From NCBI RefSeq assembly GCF_001999335.1, contig NZ_MLHS01000014.1:1-48881 (forward strand): a stretch of 48,881 nt of DNA, read 5' to 3'. Below the pieces are notes generated by a model that worked only from the letters and a program-made list of their open reading frames with translations, did no database searches and was not told where the DNA came from. Below are positions 9,799-19,756 of the stretch, piece after piece (the first letter of the stretch is position 1; each line of letters begins with the position of its first letter). This stretch comes from Rodentibacter sp. Ppn85. Lineage in GTDB: Bacteria; Pseudomonadota; Gammaproteobacteria; Enterobacterales; Pasteurellaceae. The position numbers were made by a program, and so were the translations under genes.

Positions 9799-9836
9799 AT
9801 CAGCCCCTCAAAATATCGCTATTTTGAGGGGCTGAT
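9799..9836 (+). terminator. Strong hairpin after proS
   Basis: A 17-bp perfect stem (arms 9799-9815 and 9820-9836) with a TCGC loop, followed by TGTTTTAT. It lies between the convergent proS and pqqL genes and may serve both strands. Confidence 0.85.
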
Positions 9837-9874
9837 TGTTTTATGGCTAACCTAATGGTCTAAAGTGCGGTCAA

Positions 9875-12652
9875 TTATTGGCGTAAAATTGCTACAAAAC
9901 GTGTTGGTTTAGCGAAAGCTTTTTTGGCTAATGCCTCAATCTTAGCTTTAGTGGTAAGTTGTTCTAAACTTTGATAGAGATAAACCAATTGCGGATTGCC
10001 CTGTTGCCAATAGCTTTCTTCAATCAGGCTTGCCACCGAGACCAATGAGTCAAATTGACGTTTAATTTGTTGCAACTGTTCAGCCTGTTTTTTGCGAAGC
10101 AAAGTTTCATCAATGCCTTGTTTAATAATCTCATCTAAAATTTGATGCGTTAATTTTATCAGCTCATCGGCTCTCTCAGGCGCACAACTAAATTCAATTT
10201 TTCCTTCAATTTGTGGCATATAAGATTCTTGACTAAACCAACTATTGACGGCATAAACGCCCGAGGCTTTTTCTCTTAAAACAAGGCGTAGTTTTTCCTG
10301 CACGATATCGCCAAGAATGTCTAAAGCGTATTTTTGTTCCGCTTGCCATTGGTTTTCGGCGGCAAGATAAATTTCTACATCGGTGCGGGGTTCGCTTAAT
10401 CCGCTCATCAAAAATGATTTTTTCGGTGTATGGATGGCATGGATTTGAAGCTTACGAGGCTGCGTTTTTACTTCAACCGTTGCCAAATATTGTTTTGCTA
10501 ATTTTTCAACATCATGTCGTGAAATATCACCAATAATGAAATAAGTAAAATCCGTGTTAGCCAAAATTTTTTCTTGATAGATTCGGCTCAATTGCGCTGC
10601 CGTAAAACCTAATAATTCGCTTTGGTTTTGCGTGTAAGCCGTGGCTATATTGGGTTGGCGCAAACGGGATACCGCTTGCATAAACGTTGTTTCCGCATCG
10701 ATTTGTTTAAAATAATCCTGTGTTTCTCGGCGATATTTTTGTAATGCACTATCGGAAATCGGGGCGGATTGAAGTTTTAACCGAAACAGCGTGAGTAAAT
10801 TAGCCAGATCCTGTGATTTTGCCACACCGGTGAAGCCTTGTTTATCCTCATCAACCACCGTAGCCAATACCAAAGGATTTTGTCCAAATAGATGATTAAC
10901 ATCCTCCGCAGTAAGTTCACCCACGCCGCTATCATCCGCTAAAATGGTTGCTGTGCGTAACAAATGATAATCTTGATTTGGCACGGAGCGTAATCCGCCG
11001 TGGGTCACCGCGCGGAAATGGACTTGATTTGGTGTTTTATCGCTGTAATGATAAATCAATTTTGCCCCGTTACTCAGACGATATTCATTAATATTGCCTT
11101 TATCCCAATGTTTTTCCAACACCAATGCACCGCCTTCGGAAGCAAAGTGCGGTCGTTTTGTCTTGTGTTTTTCGTTTTGCCAAGGGGTTTGGGCTTGATG
11201 TATGAGTTGTTCCCAAAGCTGTTCAATATCTGTGGTATTGAATGGGAGTTTTTGCTCCGGCAGCGGTTGAGTCACCAATAATAATTTGGCCTTTAATGTC
11301 AACATCTTATTAAAGGTTTCGTTGACATCCCTTAGCTTGATTTCATCTAAAAAACGGCGATTTAGTTTGTAGCGATCTTTTGCACTTAAAGTGATTTGAT
11401 TATTTGCCGCAACAGCAATTAATTCATCGGCAATTTTTAAACTGCCGCTACGAATTTCTTTTTGTTTTTCATTGAGGCGGTGAAGCCTTGTGATTTCCGC
11501 ATCAAGCTCCTCCGGGGTAAAGCCGTTTTGTCTAATTTCAGCCATAAAGGTAAGAAGTGCGGTAATATTTTTTAGATAATGAGTATTGAATAATTGCAAT
11601 GAAAAAACCGTTTGTAGGGTTTCTTTACCAAGATGAGAACGGTAAAAATTGGCTGAATCTAACCAGTTGCTTTGACGTTCTTCCCATTTTTGCAAACGTA
11701 AATTGACCAAACGCGTAACAATTTGCTGAATGAGATCTTGTTTATAGTCCGTCAGTGTTTCCTGCTGTTTATCTTCTTCAAAAAAACTGAGTTCCAATGC
11801 CGGAATGTTTGTCCCTTGTTCGGCAACACTTGCCACCCGCCAACGCTGAATAAGCGGAATAGAAAAGTCGATTTTATCAAGAGGTGTTTGCAAACGCGGG
11901 TCGGATTGTGCTAAGGCGTTACTCAGCAAGGTTTTGACCTCATTGGGGTCAATATCCCCTACCACGATCACTGAGATATTATCCGGTCGATACCATTTAT
12001 GGTAAAAATCCGCCACTCGATTACGGGAAATACGGCGAATAATCTTCATATCCCCAATGGGATCACGTAATACATAGCGTGATCCTACCATTTCTATGGC
12101 GCTTTTTTTATCACCGAGGCGCAACATCGGGCTTAATCGGCGACGCCATTCTTCTTCGACCACACCACGTTCACCGTCAAGATCTTTTGGCAAAATAGTG
12201 AGATGATTCATCCATTGATTGATAACATCAAAGGCGAGAGAGAGCTTTTGAGGGCTATTATCGTCCAGATTTAGGGTATAAACGGTATTTTCAAAATCGG
12301 TGAAGGCATTGATATCACGGGCAAATTTCATGCCTAACTTTTCCAGTGCGTTAATAATGGTATTTTCAGGGTATTTTTGGGAACCGTTAAATGCCATATG
12401 TTCTACCAAATGAGCGATCCCCTTTTGATCGTCGTCCTCGTGCATTGAACCGGCATTCACCACTAAACGAAGATACACCCGGTTTTTAGGCTCGCTGTTG
12501 TGTAAAATATAATATTGCAGTCCATTAGCCAGCTTGCCCCGTTTAATATCGGGATCAAAAGGTAATGTGTCGGAATCGACGTTGCTTTGGCAGGCGATAA
12601 GCACGCCAAAAGTACAAAAGAGTAAAAAAAGTGCGGTTAGTTTTTTCATCAT
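9875..12652 (-). CDS. pqqL: PqqL-type M16 zinc metalloprotease, predicted lipoprotein
   Basis: A 925-residue M16 (pitrilysin) family peptidase with duplicated halves. Residues 1-21 are a lipoprotein signal with lipobox L-I-A-C (C21), so it is predicted to be membrane-anchored in the periplasm. The inverted zinc motif H-L-V-E-H is at 81-85, and the distal zinc-binding and assisting glutamates lie in E-R-G-V-V-E-E-E near 161-168. In E. coli, pqqL adjoins the TonB-dependent receptor gene yddB, and its Pectobacterium relative FusC degrades imported ferredoxin; despite the name it has no proven role in PQQ synthesis. Here too a TonB-dependent receptor gene lies directly upstream on the same strand, 68 bp away, with a hairpin between them. 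A USS core (12629-12637) encodes T-A-L in the signal peptide. Role inferred: processing of an imported protein or peptide. Confidence 0.9.
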   Translation of the reverse strand: MMKKLTALFLLFCTFGVLIACQSNVDSDTLPFDPDIKRGKLANGLQYYILHNSEPKNRVYLRLVVNAGSMHEDDDQKGIAHLVEHMAFNGSQKYPENTIINALEKLGMKFARDINAFTDFENTVYTLNLDDNSPQKLSLAFDVINQWMNHLTILPKDLDGERGVVEEEWRRRLSPMLRLGDKKSAIEMVGSRYVLRDPIGDMKIIRRISRNRVADFYHKWYRPDNISVIVVGDIDPNEVKTLLSNALAQSDPRLQTPLDKIDFSIPLIQRWRVASVAEQGTNIPALELSFFEEDKQQETLTDYKQDLIQQIVTRLVNLRLQKWEERQSNWLDSANFYRSHLGKETLQTVFSLQLFNTHYLKNITALLTFMAEIRQNGFTPEELDAEITRLHRLNEKQKEIRSGSLKIADELIAVAANNQITLSAKDRYKLNRRFLDEIKLRDVNETFNKMLTLKAKLLLVTQPLPEQKLPFNTTDIEQLWEQLIHQAQTPWQNEKHKTKRPHFASEGGALVLEKHWDKGNINEYRLSNGAKLIYHYSDKTPNQVHFRAVTHGGLRSVPNQDYHLLRTATILADDSGVGELTAEDVNHLFGQNPLVLATVVDEDKQGFTGVAKSQDLANLLTLFRLKLQSAPISDSALQKYRRETQDYFKQIDAETTFMQAVSRLRQPNIATAYTQNQSELLGFTAAQLSRIYQEKILANTDFTYFIIGDISRHDVEKLAKQYLATVEVKTQPRKLQIHAIHTPKKSFLMSGLSEPRTDVEIYLAAENQWQAEQKYALDILGDIVQEKLRLVLREKASGVYAVNSWFSQESYMPQIEGKIEFSCAPERADELIKLTHQILDEIIKQGIDETLLRKKQAEQLQQIKRQFDSLVSVASLIEESYWQQGNPQLVYLYQSLEQLTTKAKIEALAKKAFAKPTRFVAILRQ

Positions 12653-12660
12653 TTTTGCTT

Positions 12661-12704
12661 AAATATAAAAAAAGAAAAGCTACGCTAATTCGCGTTAGCG
12701 TAGC
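12661..12704 (-). terminator. Intercistronic terminator/attenuator between receptor and pqqL
   Basis: Perfect 10-bp arms (12679-12688 and 12695-12704) with a 6-base loop. Read on the minus strand, the hairpin is followed at once by GCTTTTCTTTTTTT. It sits just after the receptor stop, so it should stop most receptor transcripts before pqqL. Confidence 0.75.
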
Positions 12705-12720
12705 GGAAATTAATGTTAAC

Positions 12721-15084
12721 TTAGAATTTGTAGCCTATTTCCAACCAAAATTCTCGGCCGGGCGTGTAAATGCCGTATTCATCATTCGTTGAAATGGCTC
12801 TAACGGTTTTGGATTTACGGGTTTGATTGAGTACGTTTAGGATATCAAGCTGTAAATAAACACTGTGATTGCCGGTAATTGTCGGTTGCCAGCGAATACT
12901 GGAATCCCATTGGGTGTGGCGGCCGTAATGATAGGAACGATAGCGGGAAATACCATCATTAAAATCACTATCCAGTAATTCGTAACTGCGAATCGGTGCT
13001 TTCATATAAACTTTGTTTGACCAAGTAATATGGTAGTCAGGGATCGCCATATCTACACCCAATCGGGCAATCCAATCTTCGGTAGCACTATTGACTTTAT
13101 TGAGCATGGCACGGCGGGTCATTAATTTACCGTCAAGATATACCGCTTCATTGGGATCAAGTTCTCCTCCTATATCGGCACGTTTGGTTTTTAACCAATC
13201 AAATCCCAAAGAGGTTGTCCAATAGCTTTTTGCCACTTGCCAAGGCTGATCATTATTTATTTGGAATGTGTAAACATCCACGCTGAAATCACCGCCGTTA
13301 TGATAGGAATTCACTCGGTTGGCATCACGTTTTAACACAATTCGATTTTTATTTTGGCGGTGAATGTAATTCACTTTAAATGCCAGATTCCCCAGTTTTT
13401 GTTCAAAACCAAGACTAAGTTCATCGGCATAAGGGGTTTTTAGCGAACTAAATTCTTGATATTTACGGTTAGTATCACGATTGATTTTTAAAATCTCATT
13501 GGTCAGTTTTAATGAGGCGAAAGAGCGGCCGTAATAACGGTTCAATCCCAGTGTCAAACCGGTTTCTTCCCAAGGTTTATAGCGTGCCACAAAGCGTGGG
13601 GCAATGTTGTTGTTTTGCAAATAATCATCCCGTTCGATACGTATTCCGGGGCGAAACTCTAAGTTATTCCAGGTGATTAAATCTTCTGCATAAAAGACGA
13701 AATTTTGATAACGGGTTTTTGCATTGCCTTTATAAGTGATATCGGGGAATTCAGTCGGATCCATGTTGGGATAGCGCTGAATAATTTTAGAATGCACATC
13801 TTGAGGGCGATTAAATTTATAGTGGGTCGCCTGATAAATTCCCCCGATAGAAATAGAATGATTGGTTGCTCCCCAATCAAAAGGCTCAACGGCAAATTCC
13901 GTTGAGAAATGAAGATTATCTTGTGTTAGAGAGCTGTTACCATAACCGCCTTTTTCATAATCATAAATTTGATCAAAATTTTCATCAAAAACGGAAACAG
14001 TCTCGACATTGGCAGAGGAGGATTTTCGTTTATCTTTAAAACGATCATAAGCAAGGGTATTTGTCCAAACGCCCGAATCAAAAGCATGCACCCACGCCAA
14101 TGTAGTACCGAAAGCTTGATGATAATCGCTGACATCGCTATCAATATTGGTCGCGTAATATTTTTGTTCTTTATAATTGGAATAACGGAATCCCAGTTCA
14201 AAACGATCTTTTTCACTTGCCGCTAAGTTGAAATTCAACAATAAATTATCGGAATTGCGCAGGTGATTTTGTTTATTTAACTTGATGTCGGTATCGTATC
14301 CGATGAGTCGATTTTGTTGGATTTGGGAGTGGCGTTTACTGTACCCCAATACCATGCCTAAATTATCCGTTAAGCCTTTTTCTAAAACGATGTTAAACGT
14401 CTGCTTGCGATATTTAGGCTGAAATTCGGCGACACCGCCGGCATCAGGTCTGATTTTATCCAATAAATGTTGTGCCGAATTATCGGTATTCATTTTCGCC
14501 CAGCCGGAATTTGTTGTGCGATACTTGAGTGACACGCTATCTTGCCCATTGTACTGTTTCGTTTTGGCAACCACCGCTCCGCCCATGAAACCACCTAAAC
14601 CGGCGGAAATGTTGCTGTCATGCACTTCAACTTTTGACAGCATAGAGGCATCAAAGAAATAAGCCTGTGTATGGCTAATCCCCGGCACGACCTGCATTGC
14701 ACCGTCAAAGATTTCACTATCTACTGTTAAATCGTTGTTCACATTTACATTATCGATAAAATAAGCGGTTTGATTTGTATCCGCACCATTAATTGAGATA
14801 TTTTGCGGTTTGATTTCGCCACGTTGAAAACCATCTTGATCGCTATTTTCATAACGAATATGCGGGTTAGAACGCAAATAATCGGTAATGTTATTATTGC
14901 TTGTGGGTGTTTTTTCTATCTCTGTGGAAGTGAGCGTTTGAGTGGAGGAAAGGGATTTATTATTGTCTCCATATACCACAATTTCTGGCAGCATATTAGC
15001 GTGATTTGTCGTTTTTTCTTCAGAAAAAGCGCGAGAGGCGCATAATGTTAGGCAAATAAAAAATGTAATTTGGTTTTTATACAT
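12721..15084 (-). CDS. TonB-dependent outer-membrane receptor, YddB/FusA-like partner of PqqL
   Basis: A 787-residue TonB-dependent receptor. A signal peptide of about 21 residues precedes a TonB box candidate E-I-V-V-Y-G at 34-39. The plug domain follows ([40 protein letters not shown]). A 22-stranded barrel fills the rest and ends with L-E-I-G-Y-K-F and a terminal Phe. The start at 15084 has AAGGA just upstream. The length matches E. coli YddB (about 790), whose gene also neighbours pqqL. A Fur-box-like site 24 bases upstream indicates iron repression. The ligand is unknown; an iron-containing protein is a reasonable hypothesis by analogy with FusA and ferredoxin, but small siderophores cannot be excluded. 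Confidence 0.9.
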   Translation of the reverse strand: MYKNQITFFICLTLCASRAFSEEKTTNHANMLPEIVVYGDNNKSLSSTQTLTSTEIEKTPTSNNNITDYLRSNPHIRYENSDQDGFQRGEIKPQNISINGADTNQTAYFIDNVNVNNDLTVDSEIFDGAMQVVPGISHTQAYFFDASMLSKVEVHDSNISAGLGGFMGGAVVAKTKQYNGQDSVSLKYRTTNSGWAKMNTDNSAQHLLDKIRPDAGGVAEFQPKYRKQTFNIVLEKGLTDNLGMVLGYSKRHSQIQQNRLIGYDTDIKLNKQNHLRNSDNLLLNFNLAASEKDRFELGFRYSNYKEQKYYATNIDSDVSDYHQAFGTTLAWVHAFDSGVWTNTLAYDRFKDKRKSSSANVETVSVFDENFDQIYDYEKGGYGNSSLTQDNLHFSTEFAVEPFDWGATNHSISIGGIYQATHYKFNRPQDVHSKIIQRYPNMDPTEFPDITYKGNAKTRYQNFVFYAEDLITWNNLEFRPGIRIERDDYLQNNNIAPRFVARYKPWEETGLTLGLNRYYGRSFASLKLTNEILKINRDTNRKYQEFSSLKTPYADELSLGFEQKLGNLAFKVNYIHRQNKNRIVLKRDANRVNSYHNGGDFSVDVYTFQINNDQPWQVAKSYWTTSLGFDWLKTKRADIGGELDPNEAVYLDGKLMTRRAMLNKVNSATEDWIARLGVDMAIPDYHITWSNKVYMKAPIRSYELLDSDFNDGISRYRSYHYGRHTQWDSSIRWQPTITGNHSVYLQLDILNVLNQTRKSKTVRAISTNDEYGIYTPGREFWLEIGYKF

Positions 15085-15107
15085 GGTATTCCTTATGGTT
15101 TAAAAAC

Positions 15108-15126
15108 AAGAATCATTATCATATTC
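15108..15126 (-). promoter_or_regulatory. Candidate Fur box upstream of the TonB-dependent receptor
   Basis: Read on the minus strand, GAATATGATAATGATTCTT matches 14 of 19 positions of the Fur consensus (GATAATGATAATCATTATC). It lies 24 bases before the receptor start, which suits repression under iron-replete conditions. Confidence 0.7.
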
Positions 15127-15308
15127 ATCTAATTTTTAATGTAAAGGAATTTTTATCAATTAACGAACGTTTGAGTTTCTATTGTGCTTAAAAGAGAGAA
15201 AGACGGAGTGATGAAAAATATTGGGGAATAAAACTATCGAAAACTAAGTAGCTGAGCAGTGACATGATAACGGGCAGTAAATAGTTTTAAACAATACTTA
15301 AAGAAAAT

Positions 15309-15330
15309 AAGGGGAATAACAATTCCCCTT
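15309..15330. terminator. Terminator after the MgtC-family gene
   Basis: Perfect 9-bp arms AAGGGGAAT and ATTCCCCTT with an AACA loop. It has T-runs on both strands and lies just past the stop of the minus-strand mgtC-like gene. Confidence 0.7.
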
Positions 15331-15332
15331 TT

Positions 15333-16052
15333 TTAATTTTCAAATAACTCAACGCTCAACACCCCTTCTTCCGTTTTTAATAATGTGTAAATATCTTTAA
15401 TCATAGCACTATCAATGGCAAAACATCGGATCTGAACTCTAACCTCGCCATTGGGTAAATCTTTTACGAAAAGATTTTCAATGCGGTAATCATTTTGAAT
15501 CAATAGATTTGTAATGATTGCAATAGAATCGGATGAACTGAGATGAATGATAATTTTGGTTTTCTTTTTTCGTCCTCTATGACGGATTAAACGCTGTATC
15601 ATTGGGCTAAAACGAATAGCGATTAAAATCATCGCTGTAGCGATCAAGGCATCAAAAATAAAACCGGCACCGATTGCAATGCCGATTGCGGCGGCGGCCC
15701 AAATAATCGCTGCGGTGGTTAATCCTGAAATCGCATCATTTTTCTTATGTAAAATCACACCGGCACCTAAGAAACCAATACCGCTAATAACTTGTGCTGC
15801 AAGGCGCATCGGATCGGTACGAATGTTTTCGGATACTTGTGCGTAATGTTCCGCCGCTTGAATGGAAATCATGGTTAACACACAGGTAGTAATCGCAATA
15901 ATTGAGCAAGTTTTAATGCCGACGGGCTTGTGCTTTAACTCACGTTCTAAACCGATAATACTGCCTAAAAGTAATGCCAAAAACATTTTGCCGAGAATCG
16001 CTAAGTGATGGGGGCTTAAAAGTGCGGTAAAAATAAGGGATGAATTTTCCAT
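15333..16052 (-). CDS. MgtC/SapB-family inner-membrane protein
   Basis: A 239-residue membrane protein. The N-terminal ~140 residues contain four or five hydrophobic helices with the family signature L-L-L-G-S-I-I-G-L-E-R-E-L at 26-38, followed by P-V-G-I-K-T and G-I-G-F-L-G-A-G-V-I-L. The C-terminal ~75 residues look like the soluble ACT-like domain found in MgtC proteins. MgtC supports growth at low magnesium and inside macrophages in several pathogens, partly by modulating the F1Fo ATP synthase in Salmonella; many homologues lack a tested role. It stands alone, divergent from rimO, with no mgtA/mgtB neighbour. A USS core at 16020-16028 encodes T-A-L near the N-terminus. Confidence 0.88.
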   Translation of the reverse strand: MENSSLIFTALLSPHHLAILGKMFLALLLGSIIGLERELKHKPVGIKTCSIIAITTCVLTMISIQAAEHYAQVSENIRTDPMRLAAQVISGIGFLGAGVILHKKNDAISGLTTAAIIWAAAAIGIAIGAGFIFDALIATAMILIAIRFSPMIQRLIRHRGRKKKTKIIIHLSSSDSIAIITNLLIQNDYRIENLFVKDLPNGEVRVQIRCFAIDSAMIKDIYTLLKTEEGVLSVELFEN

Positions 16053-16206
16053 AGTGCTATTTTTTGTTCATAAGATGTAAGATTCTAACGACTTGAAAAA
16101 TAAAAATATAGTTAATTTTACAATCTTTTACTTTTCTTCAGTCGCCTTTCACGCGGAAATTCAGTAGAATTAAGCATTTTTATAGAAATAAAATCGAGAT
16201 AAATTT

Positions 16207-17544
16207 ATGCAAGATTCAACCCCGAATATTGGCTTTGTTAGCTTGGGTTGTCCTAAAAACTTAGTGGATTCCGAACGTATTCTGACAGAGTTACGCAGTG
16301 ACGGTTATAATATCGTACCGAGTTATGAAAATGTTGATTTGGTGATCGTCAATACTTGCGGTTTTATTGATAGCGCAGTTCAAGAATCTTTAGAAGCGAT
16401 CGGAGAGGCGTTAGAAGAAAATGGTCGGGTGATTGTTACCGGTTGTCTCGGCGCAAAAGAAGATCGTATTCGTGAGGTTCACCCGAAAGTATTGGAAGTT
16501 TCCGGCCCTCATAGCTATGAAACTGTGATGGAGCAAGTGCATAAATATGTGCCGAAACCGACACATAATCCTTATTTTAGTCTTGTGCCTAAACAAGGGG
16601 TGAAATTAACACCAAAACATTATGCTTATTTGAAGGTTTCCGAAGGCTGTGATCATCGTTGCACATTTTGCATTATTCCCTCCATGCGCGGTGATTTGGA
16701 AAGTCGCTCCATCACTCAAGTATTGGATGAAGCTAAACGTTTAGCCGAAGCCGGGGTGAAAGAATTGCTCGTAGTATCGCAAGATACTTCCGCCTACTCT
16801 CTGGATTTAAAACGCCAAGAGGGTGGGGTGAAAACCTCATTCTGGAACGGAATGCCGATTAAAAACGATTTAATGACACTTTGTAAACAGCTGGGGAAAC
16901 TCGGGATTTGGGTGCGTTTGCATTATGTTTATCCGTACCCGCATGTTGATGATTTAATCCCTCTCATGGCAGACGGCACCTTATTACCTTATTTGGATAT
17001 TCCTTTGCAGCACGCCAGCCCGAAAATTCTCAAAGCAATGAAAAGGCCGGGGAGTATTGACCGCACTTTAGAGCGAATTAAAAAATGGCGTGAAATTTGC
17101 CCGGATTTAACCTTGCGTTCTACCTTTATTGTGGGTTTCCCGGGGGAAACGGAAGAAGATTTCCAACTATTACTTGATTTCTTAAAAGAAGCCCAACTCG
17201 ATCGTGTCGGTTGTTTTAAATTTAGTCCAGTGGAAGGTGCTCCTGCAACGGATATGTCGGATCAAGTACCGGAAGAGGTTAAAGAAGAACGCTTCCATCG
17301 CTTTATGCAATTACAACAGAAAATTTCATCTGAGCGCTTAATACAAAAAGTGGGAAAAACCTTGGATGTATTGGTCGATGAAATAGATGAAGAAGGTATT
17401 ATCGGACGTTCCAAATCGGATGCACCGGAGGTGGATGGTCTGGTTTATGTTGAGAATATCAGCGGTATCGATGTGAAAGTCGGTGATATAATTAACGTCA
17501 CCATTACCCAATCAGATGAATATGATCTGTGGGGAACTTGTTAA
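16207..17544 (+). CDS. rimO: Ribosomal protein S12 methylthiotransferase RimO
   Basis: A 445-residue radical-SAM methylthiotransferase that modifies an aspartate of ribosomal protein S12. The N-terminal MTTase domain has three cluster cysteines (C15, C51, C80). The radical-SAM cysteines are C148, C152 and C155 in [13 protein letters not shown] domain occupies the last ~65 residues, ending D-E-Y-D-L-W-G-T-C. The length fits the family. The ngt gene begins 23 bp downstream and the two are probably cotranscribed; the same rimO-ngt arrangement is known in Actinobacillus pleuropneumoniae. Confidence 0.97.
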   Translation: MQDSTPNIGFVSLGCPKNLVDSERILTELRSDGYNIVPSYENVDLVIVNTCGFIDSAVQESLEAIGEALEENGRVIVTGCLGAKEDRIREVHPKVLEVSGPHSYETVMEQVHKYVPKPTHNPYFSLVPKQGVKLTPKHYAYLKVSEGCDHRCTFCIIPSMRGDLESRSITQVLDEAKRLAEAGVKELLVVSQDTSAYSLDLKRQEGGVKTSFWNGMPIKNDLMTLCKQLGKLGIWVRLHYVYPYPHVDDLIPLMADGTLLPYLDIPLQHASPKILKAMKRPGSIDRTLERIKKWREICPDLTLRSTFIVGFPGETEEDFQLLLDFLKEAQLDRVGCFKFSPVEGAPATDMSDQVPEEVKEERFHRFMQLQQKISSERLIQKVGKTLDVLVDEIDEEGIIGRSKSDAPEVDGLVYVENISGIDVKVGDIINVTITQSDEYDLWGTC

Positions 17545-17567
17545 ATTAAAATCAAAAGGAAAATAAA

Positions 17568-19583
17568 ATGTCTGAAGTGAAAAAGCCAAGTGTTGAGCTT
17601 TTTGAAGAAAAAGTTGCAGCAAAAAATTATGAAGAAGCTTGTGTCGAGCTACTTGATATTCTTGGTAAAATTGATTCGAATTTCGGCGAAATTAAGGATA
17701 TTGAAATTAATGTTCCCAAACAGCTTGAACATCTTACCCAAGATAGACATATCTACTTTGCCACTCGTATGGCGGTAGCAATTACAGAATTATTTACCGA
17801 CCCGAAATTAGACATTTCTATTTTCGGCGCACAGCGTTTCTTAACTTTACAACGCTGGATAAATATGATTTTTGCTTCATCGCCTTTTGTAAATGCAGAT
17901 CATATTTTACAAACCTACAATCGCAATCCAAACCCTAAAGACCCGTTAGATATTGATTTAGAGGCATCTAAATCAGCATTAATCAAGTTCTGCATTTTAT
18001 ATTTGCCCGAATCAAACGTTAACCTAAACTTAGATACTCTATGGGGTGCAGAACCGGAACTTTGCGCCTCGCTTTGTTTTGCATTACAGTCACCTCGTTT
18101 TATTGGTACGTCGCAAGCATTCAGTAAACGTGGAGCCTTGTTGCAATGGTTCCCTGAAAAATTAGCGCAGATTGAAAATTTAAACAACATACCTAGCGGT
18201 ATTTCTCATGATGTATATATGCACTGTAGCTATGATATTGCTGCCAATAAACATAATGTAAAACGTGCATTAAACCAAGTTATTCGCCGTCATCTTATTG
18301 AAAGCGGTTGGATTGATCGGGATGTAACAAAATTAGGTGAACGTAATGGTAAGCCGGTAATGGTTGTACTTTTAGAGCATTTCCACTCCGCCCATTCAAT
18401 TTATCGTACTCATTCCACTTCTATGATTGCGGCACGTGAGCGTTTTTATTTAATCGGTATTGGTGGCGAGGCGGTAGATGACGCAGGCAGAGCGGTGTTT
18501 GATGAGTTCCATCTAATCAACGGGAATAGTATCTTTGAAAAATTGCTATTCTTAAAAACGATTTGTGATGAAAACGGTGCGGCTATGCTTTATATGCCAA
18601 GTATTGGGATGGATCTCACAACAATTTTTGCCAGCAACACCCGTCTTGCGCCAATTCAAGCCATTGCATTAGGACACCCTGCCACCACTCACTCGGACTT
18701 TATTGAATATGTGATTGTTGAAGATGATTATGTGGGTTCGGAAGACTGTTTTAGTGAAACCTTATTGCGTTTGCCAAAAGATGCGCTTCCTTATGTGCCG
18801 TCCGCCCTCGCCCCACAGAATGTAGAATATCTCCTACGCACTAATCCGGAAGTAGTGAATATCGGTATTGCTTCTACAACAATGAAATTGAATCCTTATT
18901 TCTTGGATGCATTAAAAGCCATTCGCGATCGTGCTAAAGTAAAAGTACACTTCCATTTTGCACTGGGTCAATCAAGCGGCATTACCCATCCTTATGTAGC
19001 GCGTTTTATTAAATCTTATTTAGGTGATGATGCCACGGCATATCCACACTCGGCTTATCACCAATATCTTCAAATTTTGCACAATTGCGATATGATGGTA
19101 AACCCATTCCCATTCGGTAATACAAACGGCATTATTGATATGGTGACCCTTGGTTTAGTAGGCATTTGTAAAACCGGTTCTGAAGTGCATGAACATATTG
19201 ATGAGGGGTTATTCAAACGCTTGGGCTTACCTGAATGGTTAATCGCCGATACCGTAGATGAATACGTCGAGAGAGCTATTCGTTTAGCGGAAAATCACGA
19301 AGAACGTTTGGCCTTACGCCGTCATATTATTGAAAATAACGGCTTAAAAACCCTCTTTACCGGTGATCCAAGTCCAATGGGTAAAGTCTTATTAGAAAAA
19401 CTTAACGATTGGAAAGCAGCGAATTTAAAGGAAAAAGCCACAACAAAAAAACCAGCGAGTAAAAAACCTACCACAAAAGTAAACCGTTCAAAAACGGCTA
19501 ATAAAAAAAGTGCGGTCAAATCCGAGCCAAAATCTACCGCAAAGAAAATCGTTAAGAAAACTAATAAAAAAACTGAAAAATAA
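17568..19583 (+). CDS. ngt: Cytoplasmic N-glycosyltransferase (NGT/HMW1C-like, GT41) with a lysine-rich C-terminal tail
   Basis: A 671-residue inverting glycosyltransferase. From memory of A. pleuropneumoniae NGT, the match runs through almost the whole core: W-I-N-M-I-F-A-S-S-P-F-V-N-A-D-H, H-D-V-Y-M-H-C-S-Y-D, H-F-H-S-A-H-S-I-Y-R-T-H-S-T, F-A-S-N-T-R-L-A-P-I-Q-A and N-P-F-P-F-G-N-T-N-G-I-I-D. The family transfers glucose from UDP-glucose to Asn in N-X-S/T sites of proteins in the cytoplasm, often adhesins. The N-terminal ~230 residues are the helical domain and the rest is the GT-B fold. The known A. pleuropneumoniae enzyme ends near residue 620; here about 52 more residues follow (620-671), with 19 Lys and one Arg plus Thr, Ser, Ala and Pro, predicted disordered. 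AAAGGA precedes the start. I see no alpha-1,6-glucosyltransferase (agt) gene downstream and no HMW adhesin gene in the window. Confidence 0.95.
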   Translation: MSEVKKPSVELFEEKVAAKNYEEACVELLDILGKIDSNFGEIKDIEINVPKQLEHLTQDRHIYFATRMAVAITELFTDPKLDISIFGAQRFLTLQRWINMIFASSPFVNADHILQTYNRNPNPKDPLDIDLEASKSALIKFCILYLPESNVNLNLDTLWGAEPELCASLCFALQSPRFIGTSQAFSKRGALLQWFPEKLAQIENLNNIPSGISHDVYMHCSYDIAANKHNVKRALNQVIRRHLIESGWIDRDVTKLGERNGKPVMVVLLEHFHSAHSIYRTHSTSMIAARERFYLIGIGGEAVDDAGRAVFDEFHLINGNSIFEKLLFLKTICDENGAAMLYMPSIGMDLTTIFASNTRLAPIQAIALGHPATTHSDFIEYVIVEDDYVGSEDCFSETLLRLPKDALPYVPSALAPQNVEYLLRTNPEVVNIGIASTTMKLNPYFLDALKAIRDRAKVKVHFHFALGQSSGITHPYVARFIKSYLGDDATAYPHSAYHQYLQILHNCDMMVNPFPFGNTNGIIDMVTLGLVGICKTGSEVHEHIDEGLFKRLGLPEWLIADTVDEYVERAIRLAENHEERLALRRHIIENNGLKTLFTGDPSPMGKVLLEKLNDWKAANLKEKATTKKPASKKPTTKVNRSKTANKKSAVKSEPKSTAKKIVKKTNKKTEK

Positions 19584-19585
19584 CT

Positions 19586-19609
19586 AAAAATCCCCGAAAG
19601 GGGATTTTT
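19586..19609 (+). terminator. Terminator after ngt
   Basis: Arms AAAAATCCCC and GGGGATTTTT with a stable GAAA tetraloop, three bases after the ngt stop. A closely related hairpin recurs at 20851-20874. Confidence 0.9.
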
Positions 19610-19660
19610 CTTGAATAGAGTTCACGGATTAATCAACTTACTTATATTCATCATAAAAAT
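19586..19660 (+). repeat. Diverged direct repeat, copy A (upstream of the unknown lipoprotein)
   Basis: Hairpin plus CTTGAATA plus about 43 more bases. Compared by eye with copy B at 20850-20926, those last 43 positions match at about 31. The two copies bracket the lipoprotein gene. Confidence 0.65.
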
Positions 19661-19756
19661 TAATAGTTCCTAATTTATCTTGTTTTTTTATATGTAATCT
19701 TTTTCTACAATGATATACTCTTTCCCCTTAATTAGTTAAATTTTAAGGAGAAACAG

